From Verrucomicrobiota bacterium (GTDB lineage: Bacteria > Verrucomicrobiota > Verrucomicrobiia > Opitutales > Opitutaceae), in assembly GCA_023457035.1 (NCBI GenBank), contig JAEWNN010000017.1, positions 1 to 12,995 of the forward strand: 12,995 nt of DNA. The letters run 5' to 3'. The first letter of the stretch is position 1, and each line of letters begins with the position of its first letter. The notes beneath the pieces are model-generated. The model saw nothing but the letters and a program-made list of their open reading frames with translations, had not been told where the DNA came from and searched no databases. The position numbers were made by a program, and so were the translations under genes. This document shows, piece by piece, positions 6,280-12,276 of this stretch.

Positions 6280-7932
6280 GTGAAATACATTTTTGTCACG
6301 GGCGGCGTCGTTTCCTCTCTCGGCAAGGGCCTTACGGCGGCCTCGCTCGGGGCGCTGCTCGAGGCGCGCGGACTGATCGTCCGCATCCAGAAGTTCGATC
6401 CGTACCTCAACGTCGATCCGGGCACCATGAGCCCGTTCCAGCACGGCGAGGTGTACGTGCTCGACGACGGCGCCGAGACTGACCTCGACCTCGGCCACTA
6501 CGAGCGTTTCACCTCCGGCAAGCTCAGCCGCCTCAACAGCCTTTCCTCCGGCCAGATCTACGAGGCCGTCATCGCCAAGGAGCGCCGCGGCGACTACCTC
6601 GGCAAGACCGTGCAGGTGATCCCGCACGTCACCAACGAGATCAAGAACCGCATCTATGCCGGCGGCGAGGGGGTCGACATCCTCATCACCGAGATCGGCG
6701 GCACCACGGGCGACATCGAGGGCCTGCCCTTTCTCGAGGCCATGCGCCAGTTCGCCCTCGAAGTCGGCCCGGGCAACGTCTGTTTCATCCACGTCACCCT
6801 CGTCCCGTACCTCACCGCCGCGGGCGAGCTGAAGACCAAGCCCACCCAGCAGAGCGTGGCCAAGCTGCGCGAGATCGGTATCCAGCCCCATGTGCTCGTC
6901 TGCCGTTGCGACCACCCGCTCGACCAGGATCTGCGCGAGAAGCTCAGTCTCTTCTGCAACGTTCCCGCCAAGGCCGTGATCGAGGAGCAGAACGTCGAGA
7001 CTTCCATCTACGAGCTGCCGCTCATGCTGCAGAAGGAGAAGGTCGACGATCTCGTGGTCGACATCCTCCACCTCGAGGCGCCGCCGGTGAAGAACAACGT
7101 CTGGCAGCAGGTCGTCCGCCGCATCAAGAATCCGCGGCACCGCGTGAAGGTCGGGGTGGTCGGCAAGTACATCGAGCTGCAGGACGCCTACAAATCCATC
7201 TACGAGTCGCTCTACCACGCCGGCATCGCCAACAACTGCGCCGTCGAGATCGTGCGCATCGACGCGCAGGACCTCGAGCAGAAGGGTGGCGTGAAACAGC
7301 TCGCCGGCCTCGACGCCATCCTCGTGCCCGGCGGCTTCGGCGACCGCGGCACGGAGGGCAAGATCGCCGCCGCCCGCTACGCCCGCGAGAACAAGGTCCC
7401 GTACTACGGCATCTGTCTTGGTCTCCAGATCGCGGTGATCGAGTTCGCCCGCAACGTCCTCGGCCTGAAGACGGCCAACAGCACCGAGTTCGACCCCGAC
7501 ACCGAGGATCCGGTGATCGACTTCATGGACGACCAGCGCCGCATCACCGACAAGGGCGCGACGATGCGCCTGGGCGCCTACGACTGTCGCCTGCGGCCCG
7601 GCACGCACGCCGCCAAGGCCTACGGCCGCGAGCAGATCAGCGAGCGCCACCGCCACCGGTACGAGGTGAACAACCACTACGTGGAGATGCTCGGCGACGC
7701 CGGCATGGTCTTCGCTGGCGTGAATCCGCAGCGCCACCTCGTCGAGATCATCGAGCTCAAGGACCATCCGTGGTTTGTGGGCGTGCAGTTCCACCCCGAG
7801 TTCAAGTCGAAGCCCACCCAGGCCCAGCCGCTCTTCGCCGCCTTCGTGAAAGCCGCCATCAAGCGCCAGGCGGGCGCCGTGGCGGGGAAGCCGACGAAGG
7901 CCGCAAAGAAGGCCGGCAAGAAGGCGAAATAA
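6280..7932 (+). CDS. pyrG: CTP synthase (glutamine-hydrolysing)
   Basis: Makes CTP from UTP with ATP and glutamine-derived ammonia, in the cytoplasm as a tetramer. It has 550 residues (E. coli 545). The N-terminal synthetase domain opens with KYIFVTGGVVSSLGKG and continues with RIQKFDPYLNVDPGTMSP, DDGAETDLDLGHYERF and EIGGTTGDIEGLPF. The C-terminal class I glutaminase domain has PGGFGDRG, the nucleophile elbow YGICLGLQ with C379, and the FHPEF motif with H505 and E507 completing the triad. The GTG at 6280 was chosen because VKYIFVTGG is where the family begins. The in-frame ATG at 6229 would add 17 residues unlike the family and sits inside a leader hairpin. The tail (KAAKKAGKKAK) is a Lys/Ala-rich extension. 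The start follows CGTCTTCCC with no Shine-Dalgarno sequence. Confidence 0.96.
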   Translation: MKYIFVTGGVVSSLGKGLTAASLGALLEARGLIVRIQKFDPYLNVDPGTMSPFQHGEVYVLDDGAETDLDLGHYERFTSGKLSRLNSLSSGQIYEAVIAKERRGDYLGKTVQVIPHVTNEIKNRIYAGGEGVDILITEIGGTTGDIEGLPFLEAMRQFALEVGPGNVCFIHVTLVPYLTAAGELKTKPTQQSVAKLREIGIQPHVLVCRCDHPLDQDLREKLSLFCNVPAKAVIEEQNVETSIYELPLMLQKEKVDDLVVDILHLEAPPVKNNVWQQVVRRIKNPRHRVKVGVVGKYIELQDAYKSIYESLYHAGIANNCAVEIVRIDAQDLEQKGGVKQLAGLDAILVPGGFGDRGTEGKIAAARYARENKVPYYGICLGLQIAVIEFARNVLGLKTANSTEFDPDTEDPVIDFMDDQRRITDKGATMRLGAYDCRLRPGTHAAKAYGREQISERHRHRYEVNNHYVEMLGDAGMVFAGVNPQRHLVEIIELKDHPWFVGVQFHPEFKSKPTQAQPLFAAFVKAAIKRQAGAVAGKPTKAAKKAGKKAK

Positions 7933-7942
7933 TGAGGCGAAT

Positions 7943-7965
7943 TCGGTGCGGCCATGCCGCACCGA
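7943..7965. terminator. Perfect 10-bp stem-loop between convergent pyrG and toxin gene
   Basis: TCGGTGCGGC / GCCGCACCGA with a CAT loop. It fills the 39-bp gap between the pyrG stop (7932) and the toxin stop (7972). Its position and symmetry suit a bidirectional terminator. Neither side has a real U-tract, so the assignment rests on placement and stem quality. Confidence 0.6.
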
Positions 7966-7971
7966 TGCTCG

Positions 7972-8250
7972 TCATAGCCGCTCTTTCAGCATCGCGGCGA
8001 AGACCTCGTAGACCAAGCGGCGCTCCTCGATGAAGAGGCAGCGGATGGTCGTGCTGTCTTCGTAGTCGAAAACGATGCGGAAGCGCCCGACGCGAAGACG
8101 CCAGAATCCGGCGAGGTTCTCCTCCAGCGGCAGAATGTCGCCTTTGCCCTGCGCCAGAGCGTCGAGTCCGGCGCGCAGCACTTTCTTCCGCTCCGGCGGT
8201 TGTCGGCGCACGAAGGCGGCCACTTGATCGGAGATCAACACCCTATGCAT
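7972..8250 (-). CDS. RelE/ParE-superfamily toxin of a type II toxin-antitoxin pair
   Basis: 92-residue basic protein starting MHRVLISDQVAAFVRRQPP. The pattern LEENLAGFWRLRVGRFRIVFDYED...LFIEERRLVYEVF is the RelE/ParE fold: a helical hairpin followed by a beta sheet carrying Arg residues. RelE-type members cut ribosome-bound mRNA and ParE-type members poison gyrase. The sequence alone does not settle which applies, although RVGRFRIVF and RRLVYEVF look more RelE-like. The ATG at 8250 was chosen because it overlaps the antitoxin's 3' end by 8 bp, as is usual for such pairs; the open frame extends upstream to 8289 inside the antitoxin gene. It is translated from the same message as the antitoxin and faces pyrG across a symmetric stem-loop. 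No frameshift or stop interrupts it, so it looks intact. Confidence 0.85.
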   Translation of the reverse strand: MHRVLISDQVAAFVRRQPPERKKVLRAGLDALAQGKGDILPLEENLAGFWRLRVGRFRIVFDYEDSTTIRCLFIEERRLVYEVFAAMLKERL

Positions 8251-8488
8251 CGAGTGCGGTGACCGGGTGGAACTTGAGTTTCCCGGCACGGAGCTTCTTC
8301 AGCGTGTCGGCAAAATCGGGGTTGGCCAGGAGCTCGAGTGTCTCGGCGATGGCCTCCATGCGCTTCTTGCCGACGATGAATCCGCAGACTTCGCCCCGGC
8401 GCTCGACGACGGCAATCTCGTCGTCCGCCTTGCGAAGGAGCCTGGGCAGGTTGGCCTGGGCGCCCGCGACTGAGTACGTATTTCTCAT
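8243..8488 (-). CDS. Phd/YefM-family antitoxin
   Basis: 81-residue protein starting MRNTYSVAGAQANLPRLL. The N-terminal block SVAGAQANLPRLLRKADDEIAVVERRGEVCGFIVG is the Phd/YefM DNA-binding and dimerisation domain. The rest (residues 45-81, ELLANPDFADTLKKLRAGKL) is the flexible toxin-wrapping tail. It would neutralise the downstream toxin and repress the shared promoter. The ATG at 8488 was chosen because the family's conserved TYSV block follows it closely; an in-frame ATG at 8518 would add ten residues. A GAAGAG stretch 4 nt upstream could serve as the ribosome binding site. Two TACGTAT repeats flank this start and are candidate operator sites. Its start is divergent from kdsA, with a REP-like doublet between them. 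Confidence 0.85.
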   Translation of the reverse strand: MRNTYSVAGAQANLPRLLRKADDEIAVVERRGEVCGFIVGKKRMEAIAETLELLANPDFADTLKKLRAGKLKFHPVTALDA

Positions 8489-8503
8489 CGCTCTTCTACG
8501 TAT
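8475..8503. promoter_or_regulatory. Candidate antitoxin operator: paired TACGTAT repeats
   Basis: TACGTAT occurs at 8475-8481 and 8497-8503. Each copy contains the palindrome TACGTA, and the copies are 22 bp apart, about two helical turns. One lies just upstream of the antitoxin ATG and one inside its first codons. This placement suits cooperative binding by an autoregulating Phd-type dimer. The binding itself is inferred. Confidence 0.45.
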
Positions 8504-8560
8504 GCCGTCGTCGGCCATCCGCAAGGGCGAAGCCGTGATCGGGGTTGGTTGTTGCCTCGG

Positions 8561-8661
8561 GTAGGGCGGTTTGTCCGCGAACGCCGGGGCACATCGGTCC
8601 GCGGCGGATGCAGTGCTCACCGCGGACTGCGGCTGCGGACGTTTCGGAGCAAAGTCCCTAC
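8561..8661. repeat. REP-doublet (REPIN-like) element, GTAGGG family, copy A
   Basis: 101-bp element bounded by GTAGGG (8561-8566) and its inverted copy CCCTAC (8656-8661). The right unit, read on the minus strand, begins GTAGGGACTTTGCTCCG and aligns without gaps over 26 nt to the unit at 12159. GTAGGGAC, GCTCCG and ACGTCCG are identical between them. It can fold as a 7-of-9-pair hairpin with the TCC loop. The left unit is a more diverged version (GTAGGGCGGTTTGTCCG). The 49-bp middle has its own stem GTCCGCGG (8597-8604) / CCGCGGAC (8620-8627). It lies between the divergent antitoxin and kdsA genes. Confidence 0.75.
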
Positions 8662-8719
8662 CTCGTTTCGCAGAAGACGCGGCCGTCTCTCCGCCCTTGT
8701 CTTCATTCCGGCATCGGCA

Positions 8720-8747
8720 TTCTGTCGTCCGTCTTCTGTCGTCTGTC
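8720..8747 (+). repeat. Tandem 14-bp duplication in the kdsA leader
   Basis: TTCTGTCGTCCGTC (8720-8733) is followed directly by TTCTGTCGTCTGTC (8734-8747), with one mismatch. It sits in a pyrimidine-rich leader ending 18 bp before the kdsA ATG. It may be a slippage product or part of the translation-start context. Confidence 0.7.
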
Positions 8748-8765
8748 CTTCGCTCCCTTCCTCCG

Positions 8766-9554
8766 ATGCTCTTCGACCCCCAGCGCCTGCTCCTGATCGC
8801 CGGTCCGTGCTCGCTCGAAAACGAAACCGTCTGCCGCACGGTGGCGACCGAGTTGGCGGACATCCGCGCGTGGCACCCCGAGCTGAACATCGTGTTCAAG
8901 GGCTCGTTCGACAAAGCCAACCGCACCTCGCTCTCCGGCGCGCGCGGCACGGGGCTCGAGGCCGGGCTCGCACTGCTCGCGATGGTGAAACGCGACTTCG
9001 GTTTCCCGGTGCTCACGGATGTGCACGAGCGCGAGCAGGTGGCCGCCGTGGCGGCGGTGTGCGACGTGATCCAGATCCCCGCGTTCCTGTGCCGGCAGAC
9101 CGACCTGCTCGTCGCGGCGGCGCAGACCGGCCGCGTGGTGAACGTGAAGAAGGGCCAGTTCCTCTCGCCGCAGGAGATGCCGTACACGCTCACCAAACTC
9201 GCCGGCGCCGCCGAGGTGTGGCAGACCGAGCGCGGTTCAACTTTTGGTTACCAGAACCTCGTCGTGGACATGCGCAGCTTCCCGATCATGAAGGCCAACG
9301 GCTTCCCGACGATCCTCGACGCCACGCACAGCGTGCAGCTCCCCGGCGCGGGCGGCGGCAAGAGCAGCGGCCAGCGCGAGTTCGTCGAGCCGCTCGCCAA
9401 GGCGGCGCTCGCCGCCGGCGCCGACGGGCTCTTCTTCGAGACGCACCCGAACCCCGCCGAGGCGATCTCCGACGGCCCGAACATGGTTCCGCTCACGGAG
9501 TTCTCCGGCCTGATCGAGCGCGGCCTCGCCGTGTGGCGCGCGGTGCGGGCGTGA
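8766..9554 (+). CDS. kdsA: 3-deoxy-D-manno-octulosonate 8-phosphate synthase, metal-dependent type
   Basis: Condenses phosphoenolpyruvate with arabinose 5-phosphate to KDO-8-phosphate, feeding the inner core of lipopolysaccharide; cytoplasmic. It has 262 residues, slightly shorter than E. coli (284). Conserved blocks are LLIAGPCSLE, FKGSFDKANRTS, LTDVHE, VIQIPAFLCRQTDLL, NVKKGQFLSP and FGYQNLVVDMRSF. Cys15 in AGPC replaces the Asn of the E. coli enzyme. With H188, E225 and D236 it reproduces the ligand set of the metal-dependent class (Aquifex type) with near-identical spacing. FKGSFDKANRTS and the C-terminus mark KdsA rather than a DAHP synthase. The ATG at 8766 begins directly at the family start; the open frame runs upstream through repeat DNA. 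The leader is pyrimidine-rich with no Shine-Dalgarno sequence. It is a single gene with no other LPS gene beside it. Confidence 0.95.
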   Translation: MLFDPQRLLLIAGPCSLENETVCRTVATELADIRAWHPELNIVFKGSFDKANRTSLSGARGTGLEAGLALLAMVKRDFGFPVLTDVHEREQVAAVAAVCDVIQIPAFLCRQTDLLVAAAQTGRVVNVKKGQFLSPQEMPYTLTKLAGAAEVWQTERGSTFGYQNLVVDMRSFPIMKANGFPTILDATHSVQLPGAGGGKSSGQREFVEPLAKAALAAGADGLFFETHPNPAEAISDGPNMVPLTEFSGLIERGLAVWRAVRA

Positions 9555-9559
9555 CGCCG

Positions 9560-9581
9560 GCGCGCGGCTGAGCCGCTGCGC
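9560..9581 (+). terminator. Stem-loop after kdsA
   Basis: GCGC then GCGGC pairs with GCCGC then GCGC around a TGA loop: nine base pairs with one bulged T (9577), 5 bp after the kdsA stop. There is no U-tract. A transcription-end or mRNA-stabilising role is plausible but unproven. Confidence 0.4.
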
Positions 9582-9637
9582 TGAATGTGGCGAAGCTCGC
9601 CGGAGTTTCCATTGCCGCGTGCGCATAGGCTGACCGA

Positions 9638-9762
9638 GGTGGACCGCGTTGCCCCCAACGCGGTCGTGGGTGTGTGCAGCCGCGGACAGCATCGTCCCAC
9701 GAACGATCACGATTCCGCCTTGGGCCGAGTCTTCGGCCCACGTGGGGGCAAGCGGGTCCACC
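9638..9762. repeat. Inverted-doublet repeat element, GGTGGACC family
   Basis: 125-bp element with inverted ends GGTGGACC (9638-9645) and GGTCCACC (9755-9762). The left unit folds into a perfect 9-bp hairpin GACCGCGTT/AACGCGGTC with loop GCCCCC (9642-9665). The right unit keeps the loop core TTGCCCCCA on the opposite strand but has different stem bases. In between is a perfect 8-bp hairpin TGGGCCGA/TCGGCCCA (9721-9740). The architecture matches the GTAGGG elements at 8561 and 12158, but the unit sequence differs. It sits upstream of the GH13 gene. Confidence 0.65.
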
Positions 9763-9892
9763 CGCAAGCGGCTCTCACAGGCCGGTGCGAGGGCCATCGG
9801 ACCGCGCCTTCGGTTTTCACCGAATCGATACGCTGGGCCGTTTGCCTTGCGGCGCCTCCCGCGCACGCTCCCGACTGCCCCCCCGGCAACTC

Positions 9893-9899
9893 GGAAGGA
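9893..9899 (+). promoter_or_regulatory. Strong Shine-Dalgarno site for the GH13 gene
   Basis: GGAAGGA ends 5 nt before the ATG at 9905. It is the only strong anti-Shine-Dalgarno match in front of any gene in this window and supports the chosen start. Confidence 0.75.
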
Positions 9900-9904
9900 C
9901 GAAC

Positions 9905-11764
9905 ATGAATCCTGTTTCGGTGCGCGAAATCGACTTCGCGGCGCTCCGGGGGCAATTGCCCGATCGCGAGCACCGCCTCACGACCAAATACCATCCGTCC
10001 CCGGCCGCGTGGGAGGATCAGGTGCTCTACTTCCTCATGCTCGACCGGTTCTCGGACGGGCGCGAGACCGGCTACCGCGACGGCAAGAGTCCCGGCGGAC
10101 CCGCCACGCCGCTGTTCCGGCCGGGCGATGCCGGCAACGCCGTCGGCGACGAGGCGGCGGCGTCCGCGTGGCGCGAGGCCGGCGGCGGCTGGTGCGGCGG
10201 CACGCTCAGCGGGCTCACCGCCAAGATGGAGTATCTGCGCAAGCTCGGCGTGACCGCGCTGTGGGTGAGTCCGTTGTTCAAGCAGCTGAAGTCGGAAAAC
10301 AGCTACCACGGCTACGGCATCCAGGACTTCCTCGGCGTCGATCCGCATTTCGGCACGGCGCAGGAGCTGCGGGCGATGGTGCAGGCGGCGCACGAGAAGG
10401 GGATCTACGTGATCCTCGACATCATCCTCAACCACACCGGCAACGTTTTCGCGTACCGGCACGGCGAGCCGAAGTGGGACGGCAACGAGCACGAGGTGGC
10501 CGGCTACCGCGACGCCCGGGGCGAGCCCGTGCTCCCGTTCTACACCCCGTTGCCGGCGACGATCTCGACCGACGACGCCGTCTGGCCGCGCGAACTGCAG
10601 CCGCACACGACGTTCGCCAAGCGTGGCGCGATCAGCAACTGGGACTGGTATCCGGAATACATCGAGGGCGACTTCTGCTCGCTCAAGGAGGTCCGGCTCG
10701 GCGCGGGGGACACCGACCGCTATGCGCCGGCGCCCGCCCTCGTGGCGCTGGCCGCTGTGTACAAATACTGGATCGCGTTTGCCGACCTCGACGGCTACCG
10801 CATCGACACGGTGAAGCACATGGACGCCGGCGCGGTGCGCTACTTCGGCTCGGTGATCCACGAGTTCGCGCAGCGTCTGGGGAAGGAGAACTTCTACCTC
10901 ATCGGCGAGATCACCGGCGGCCGTGCGTTCGCCTTCGAGAAGCTCGAGGAGACCGGGCTCGATGCCGCGCTCGGCGTCGACGACATCCCGGACAAGCTCG
11001 AGTATCTCGTGAAGGGCTGGCGGAACCCGAAGGAGTACTTCGATCTCTTCCGCAACTCGCTGTTGGTCGGCAAGGATTCGCACACGTGGTTTCGCAACAA
11101 GGTGGTCACGCTCTTCGACGACCACGACCAGGTGCGCAAGGGGCAGAGCAAGGCTCGCTTCTGCGCCGGCGACTCGGCCTACGCGAAGCAGGTGGTCGCC
11201 GCGGTCGGGCTCGAGGCCACCACCCTCGGCGTCCCGCTGATCTACTACGGCACCGAGCAGGCATTCGACGGCGCGGGCGGCAGCGACCGCTACCTGCGCG
11301 AGTGCATGTTCGGCGGCGTGTTCGGCGCATTCCGCTCGAAGGGCCGGCACTTCTTCGACGAAGGCGCCGACGCCTACCGCCAGATCGCCGCGATTCTCGC
11401 GGTGCGGCGCCAGAAAGCGGCGTTGCGCCGCGGGCGCCAATACCTCCGCCAGATCTCCGGCGACGGGGTGAACTTCGGCTTCCCGACGCTCCTCGGCGGC
11501 CAGATGCTCTCCGTGGTGCCGTGGTCGCGGCTCTTCGATGGCGAGGAGGTGCTCTGCGCGCTCAACACCGACGTCCAGCAGGCGCGCGCGGCATGGGTCG
11601 TCGTCGACCACGATCTCAACGAGGTCGGCCATCAGTACCGCTGCTTGTATTCGACCGATCCGGCGAAGACTGCGCGGATGCTGACAGTGGAGGAGCGCGG
11701 GGGATGTCGTTGCGTCGAGCTCAGCGTGCCGGCGGGAGGTTTTGTGATCTTCGAGCAGGCGTAA
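9905..11764 (+). CDS. Alpha-amylase family (GH13) glycosidase
   Basis: 619-residue (beta/alpha)8 enzyme of the alpha-glucan-active GH13 family. There is no signal peptide, so it probably acts in the cytoplasm. The barrel begins near residue 38 (QVLYFLMLDRFSDG). The four GH13 motifs appear in order: DIILNH (region I), DGYRIDTVKH with nucleophile D301 (region II), LIGEITG with acid/base E335 (region III), and LFDDHDQ with transition-state stabiliser D408 (region IV). All three catalytic residues are present. The C-terminal part (about 480-619) is the usual beta-sandwich, ending SVPAGGFVIFEQA. The start at 9905 is fixed by the GGAAGGA site. Substrate specificity (amylase, neopullulanase, glucanotransferase or trehalose-related) cannot be read from the motifs. 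It has no glycogen or maltose genes beside it. Confidence 0.9.
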   Translation: MNPVSVREIDFAALRGQLPDREHRLTTKYHPSPAAWEDQVLYFLMLDRFSDGRETGYRDGKSPGGPATPLFRPGDAGNAVGDEAAASAWREAGGGWCGGTLSGLTAKMEYLRKLGVTALWVSPLFKQLKSENSYHGYGIQDFLGVDPHFGTAQELRAMVQAAHEKGIYVILDIILNHTGNVFAYRHGEPKWDGNEHEVAGYRDARGEPVLPFYTPLPATISTDDAVWPRELQPHTTFAKRGAISNWDWYPEYIEGDFCSLKEVRLGAGDTDRYAPAPALVALAAVYKYWIAFADLDGYRIDTVKHMDAGAVRYFGSVIHEFAQRLGKENFYLIGEITGGRAFAFEKLEETGLDAALGVDDIPDKLEYLVKGWRNPKEYFDLFRNSLLVGKDSHTWFRNKVVTLFDDHDQVRKGQSKARFCAGDSAYAKQVVAAVGLEATTLGVPLIYYGTEQAFDGAGGSDRYLRECMFGGVFGAFRSKGRHFFDEGADAYRQIAAILAVRRQKAALRRGRQYLRQISGDGVNFGFPTLLGGQMLSVVPWSRLFDGEEVLCALNTDVQQARAAWVVVDHDLNEVGHQYRCLYSTDPAKTARMLTVEERGGCRCVELSVPAGGFVIFEQA

Positions 11765-11807
11765 GTGGCGGCGGCCGCCGCGTCGTCGGTGGTCGTGCCC
11801 CAGCTGG

Positions 11808-11839
11808 TTGCCCGCCGCCGCGTGGTTGGCGGCGGGCGA
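11808..11839 (+). terminator. GC-rich stem-loop after the GH13 gene
   Basis: Perfect 9-bp stem CCCGCCGCC (11811-11819) / GGCGGCGGG (11828-11836) with an 8-nt loop, extendable by three more pairs including one wobble. It lies about 45 bp after the GH13 stop and has no U-tract. It could be a terminator or a 3' stabiliser. Confidence 0.45.
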
Positions 11840-11934
11840 AGGCCGCATGACTCGGGCCGAGCGTCCGGTGTTTCCGCCACGGCGGGCTCGCCAGCCGGCT
11901 CGTGTTGCCCACACTCGGCCATCCTCCGCTCCGC

Positions 11935-12162
11935 ATGAAAACTTTGATCGCTCTCGTGCTCATTGTCGCCGGTGTCTGGGTATTCCACGACGGCTGGACG
12001 ATGCGCGCCTCGCTCAAGGGCAAGACCCAGAGCGCGCTCGCCGGCCTGGCCCGGCGCGTCGATGGCGAGACGCGCGTGCCGGAGCATAGCTGGTACATGA
12101 TCGCCGGCGGCGTTTGCGTGCTCGCCGGCGCCGGGGTGCTGTTCGCCGGGCGGAAGCGGTAG
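11935..12162 (+). CDS. Small two-helix membrane protein, DUF3185-like
   Basis: 75-residue protein with two predicted transmembrane helices: TLIALVLIVAGVWVFHDGW at residues 3-21 and WYMIAGGVCVLAGAGVLFAG around 53-72. A polar loop (RASLKGKTQSALAGLARRVDGETRVPEHS) joins them, and the tail GRKR is basic. The size, the paired helices and the loop before a W-x3-GG helix recall the DUF3185 family of unknown function, but this is a resemblance by eye. The ATG at 11935 was chosen because the first helix follows it directly; an in-frame ATG at 11902 would add eleven residues. The start follows CATCCTCCGCTCCGC with no Shine-Dalgarno sequence. Its TAG stop is formed by the GTAG head of the REP-like element that follows. 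No function is assigned. Confidence 0.7.
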   Translation: MKTLIALVLIVAGVWVFHDGWTMRASLKGKTQSALAGLARRVDGETRVPEHSWYMIAGGVCVLAGAGVLFAGRKR

Positions 12163-12275
12163 GGACGTCGCTCCGCGACGTCCGTTCGCGTTGCCCGAGA
12201 TTGACTTGATCCTCAGTCGACGGTCTTCGACTGAGTTTGCGCTGTGCGCGGACGTCGCGGAGCGGCGTCCCTACC
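12158..12275. repeat. REP-doublet (REPIN-like) element, GTAGGG family, copy B
   Basis: Inverted 27-nt arms (12158-12184 and 12249-12275) pair with one T:G exception (12168/12265). Each arm begins GTAGGGAC from outside in and folds on itself: GGACGTCGC/GCGACGTCC with loop TCC is a perfect 9-bp hairpin at 12163-12183. The middle holds CTCAGTCGA (12212-12220) / TCGACTGAG (12227-12235). A GTAG tetranucleotide followed by a hairpin, as an inverted pair, is the layout of REP doublets. The element fills the gap between the DUF3185-like gene and ruvB, so it may also end both transcripts. Confidence 0.8.
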
Positions 12276-12276
12276 T

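Larger units (their letters stand above)
9555..9904. other. kdsA to GH13 intergenic region without a gene
   Basis: 350 bp with no convincing coding frame. It holds a stem-loop after kdsA (9560-9581) and a 125-bp inverted doublet element (9638-9762). It also has a small hairpin TTCGGT/ACCGAA (9809-9824) and the GH13 ribosome binding site (9893-9899). No clear promoter boxes were recognised. Confidence 0.6.

Noticed and set aside
8555..8665. CCTCG at both ends of the GTAGGG element as a target-site duplication
   Set aside because: Five bases, one overlapping the element end. REP doublets are not expected to make duplications and the other elements show none; probably chance.
9707..11914. Very long open frame on the minus strand opposite the GH13 gene
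   Set aside because: It lies antisense to a gene with all family motifs and has an Arg/Val/Ala/Glu-rich composition typical of GC-driven shadow frames. The same holds for the long minus-strand frames at 5890-7962, 2848-4854 and 4895-6217.
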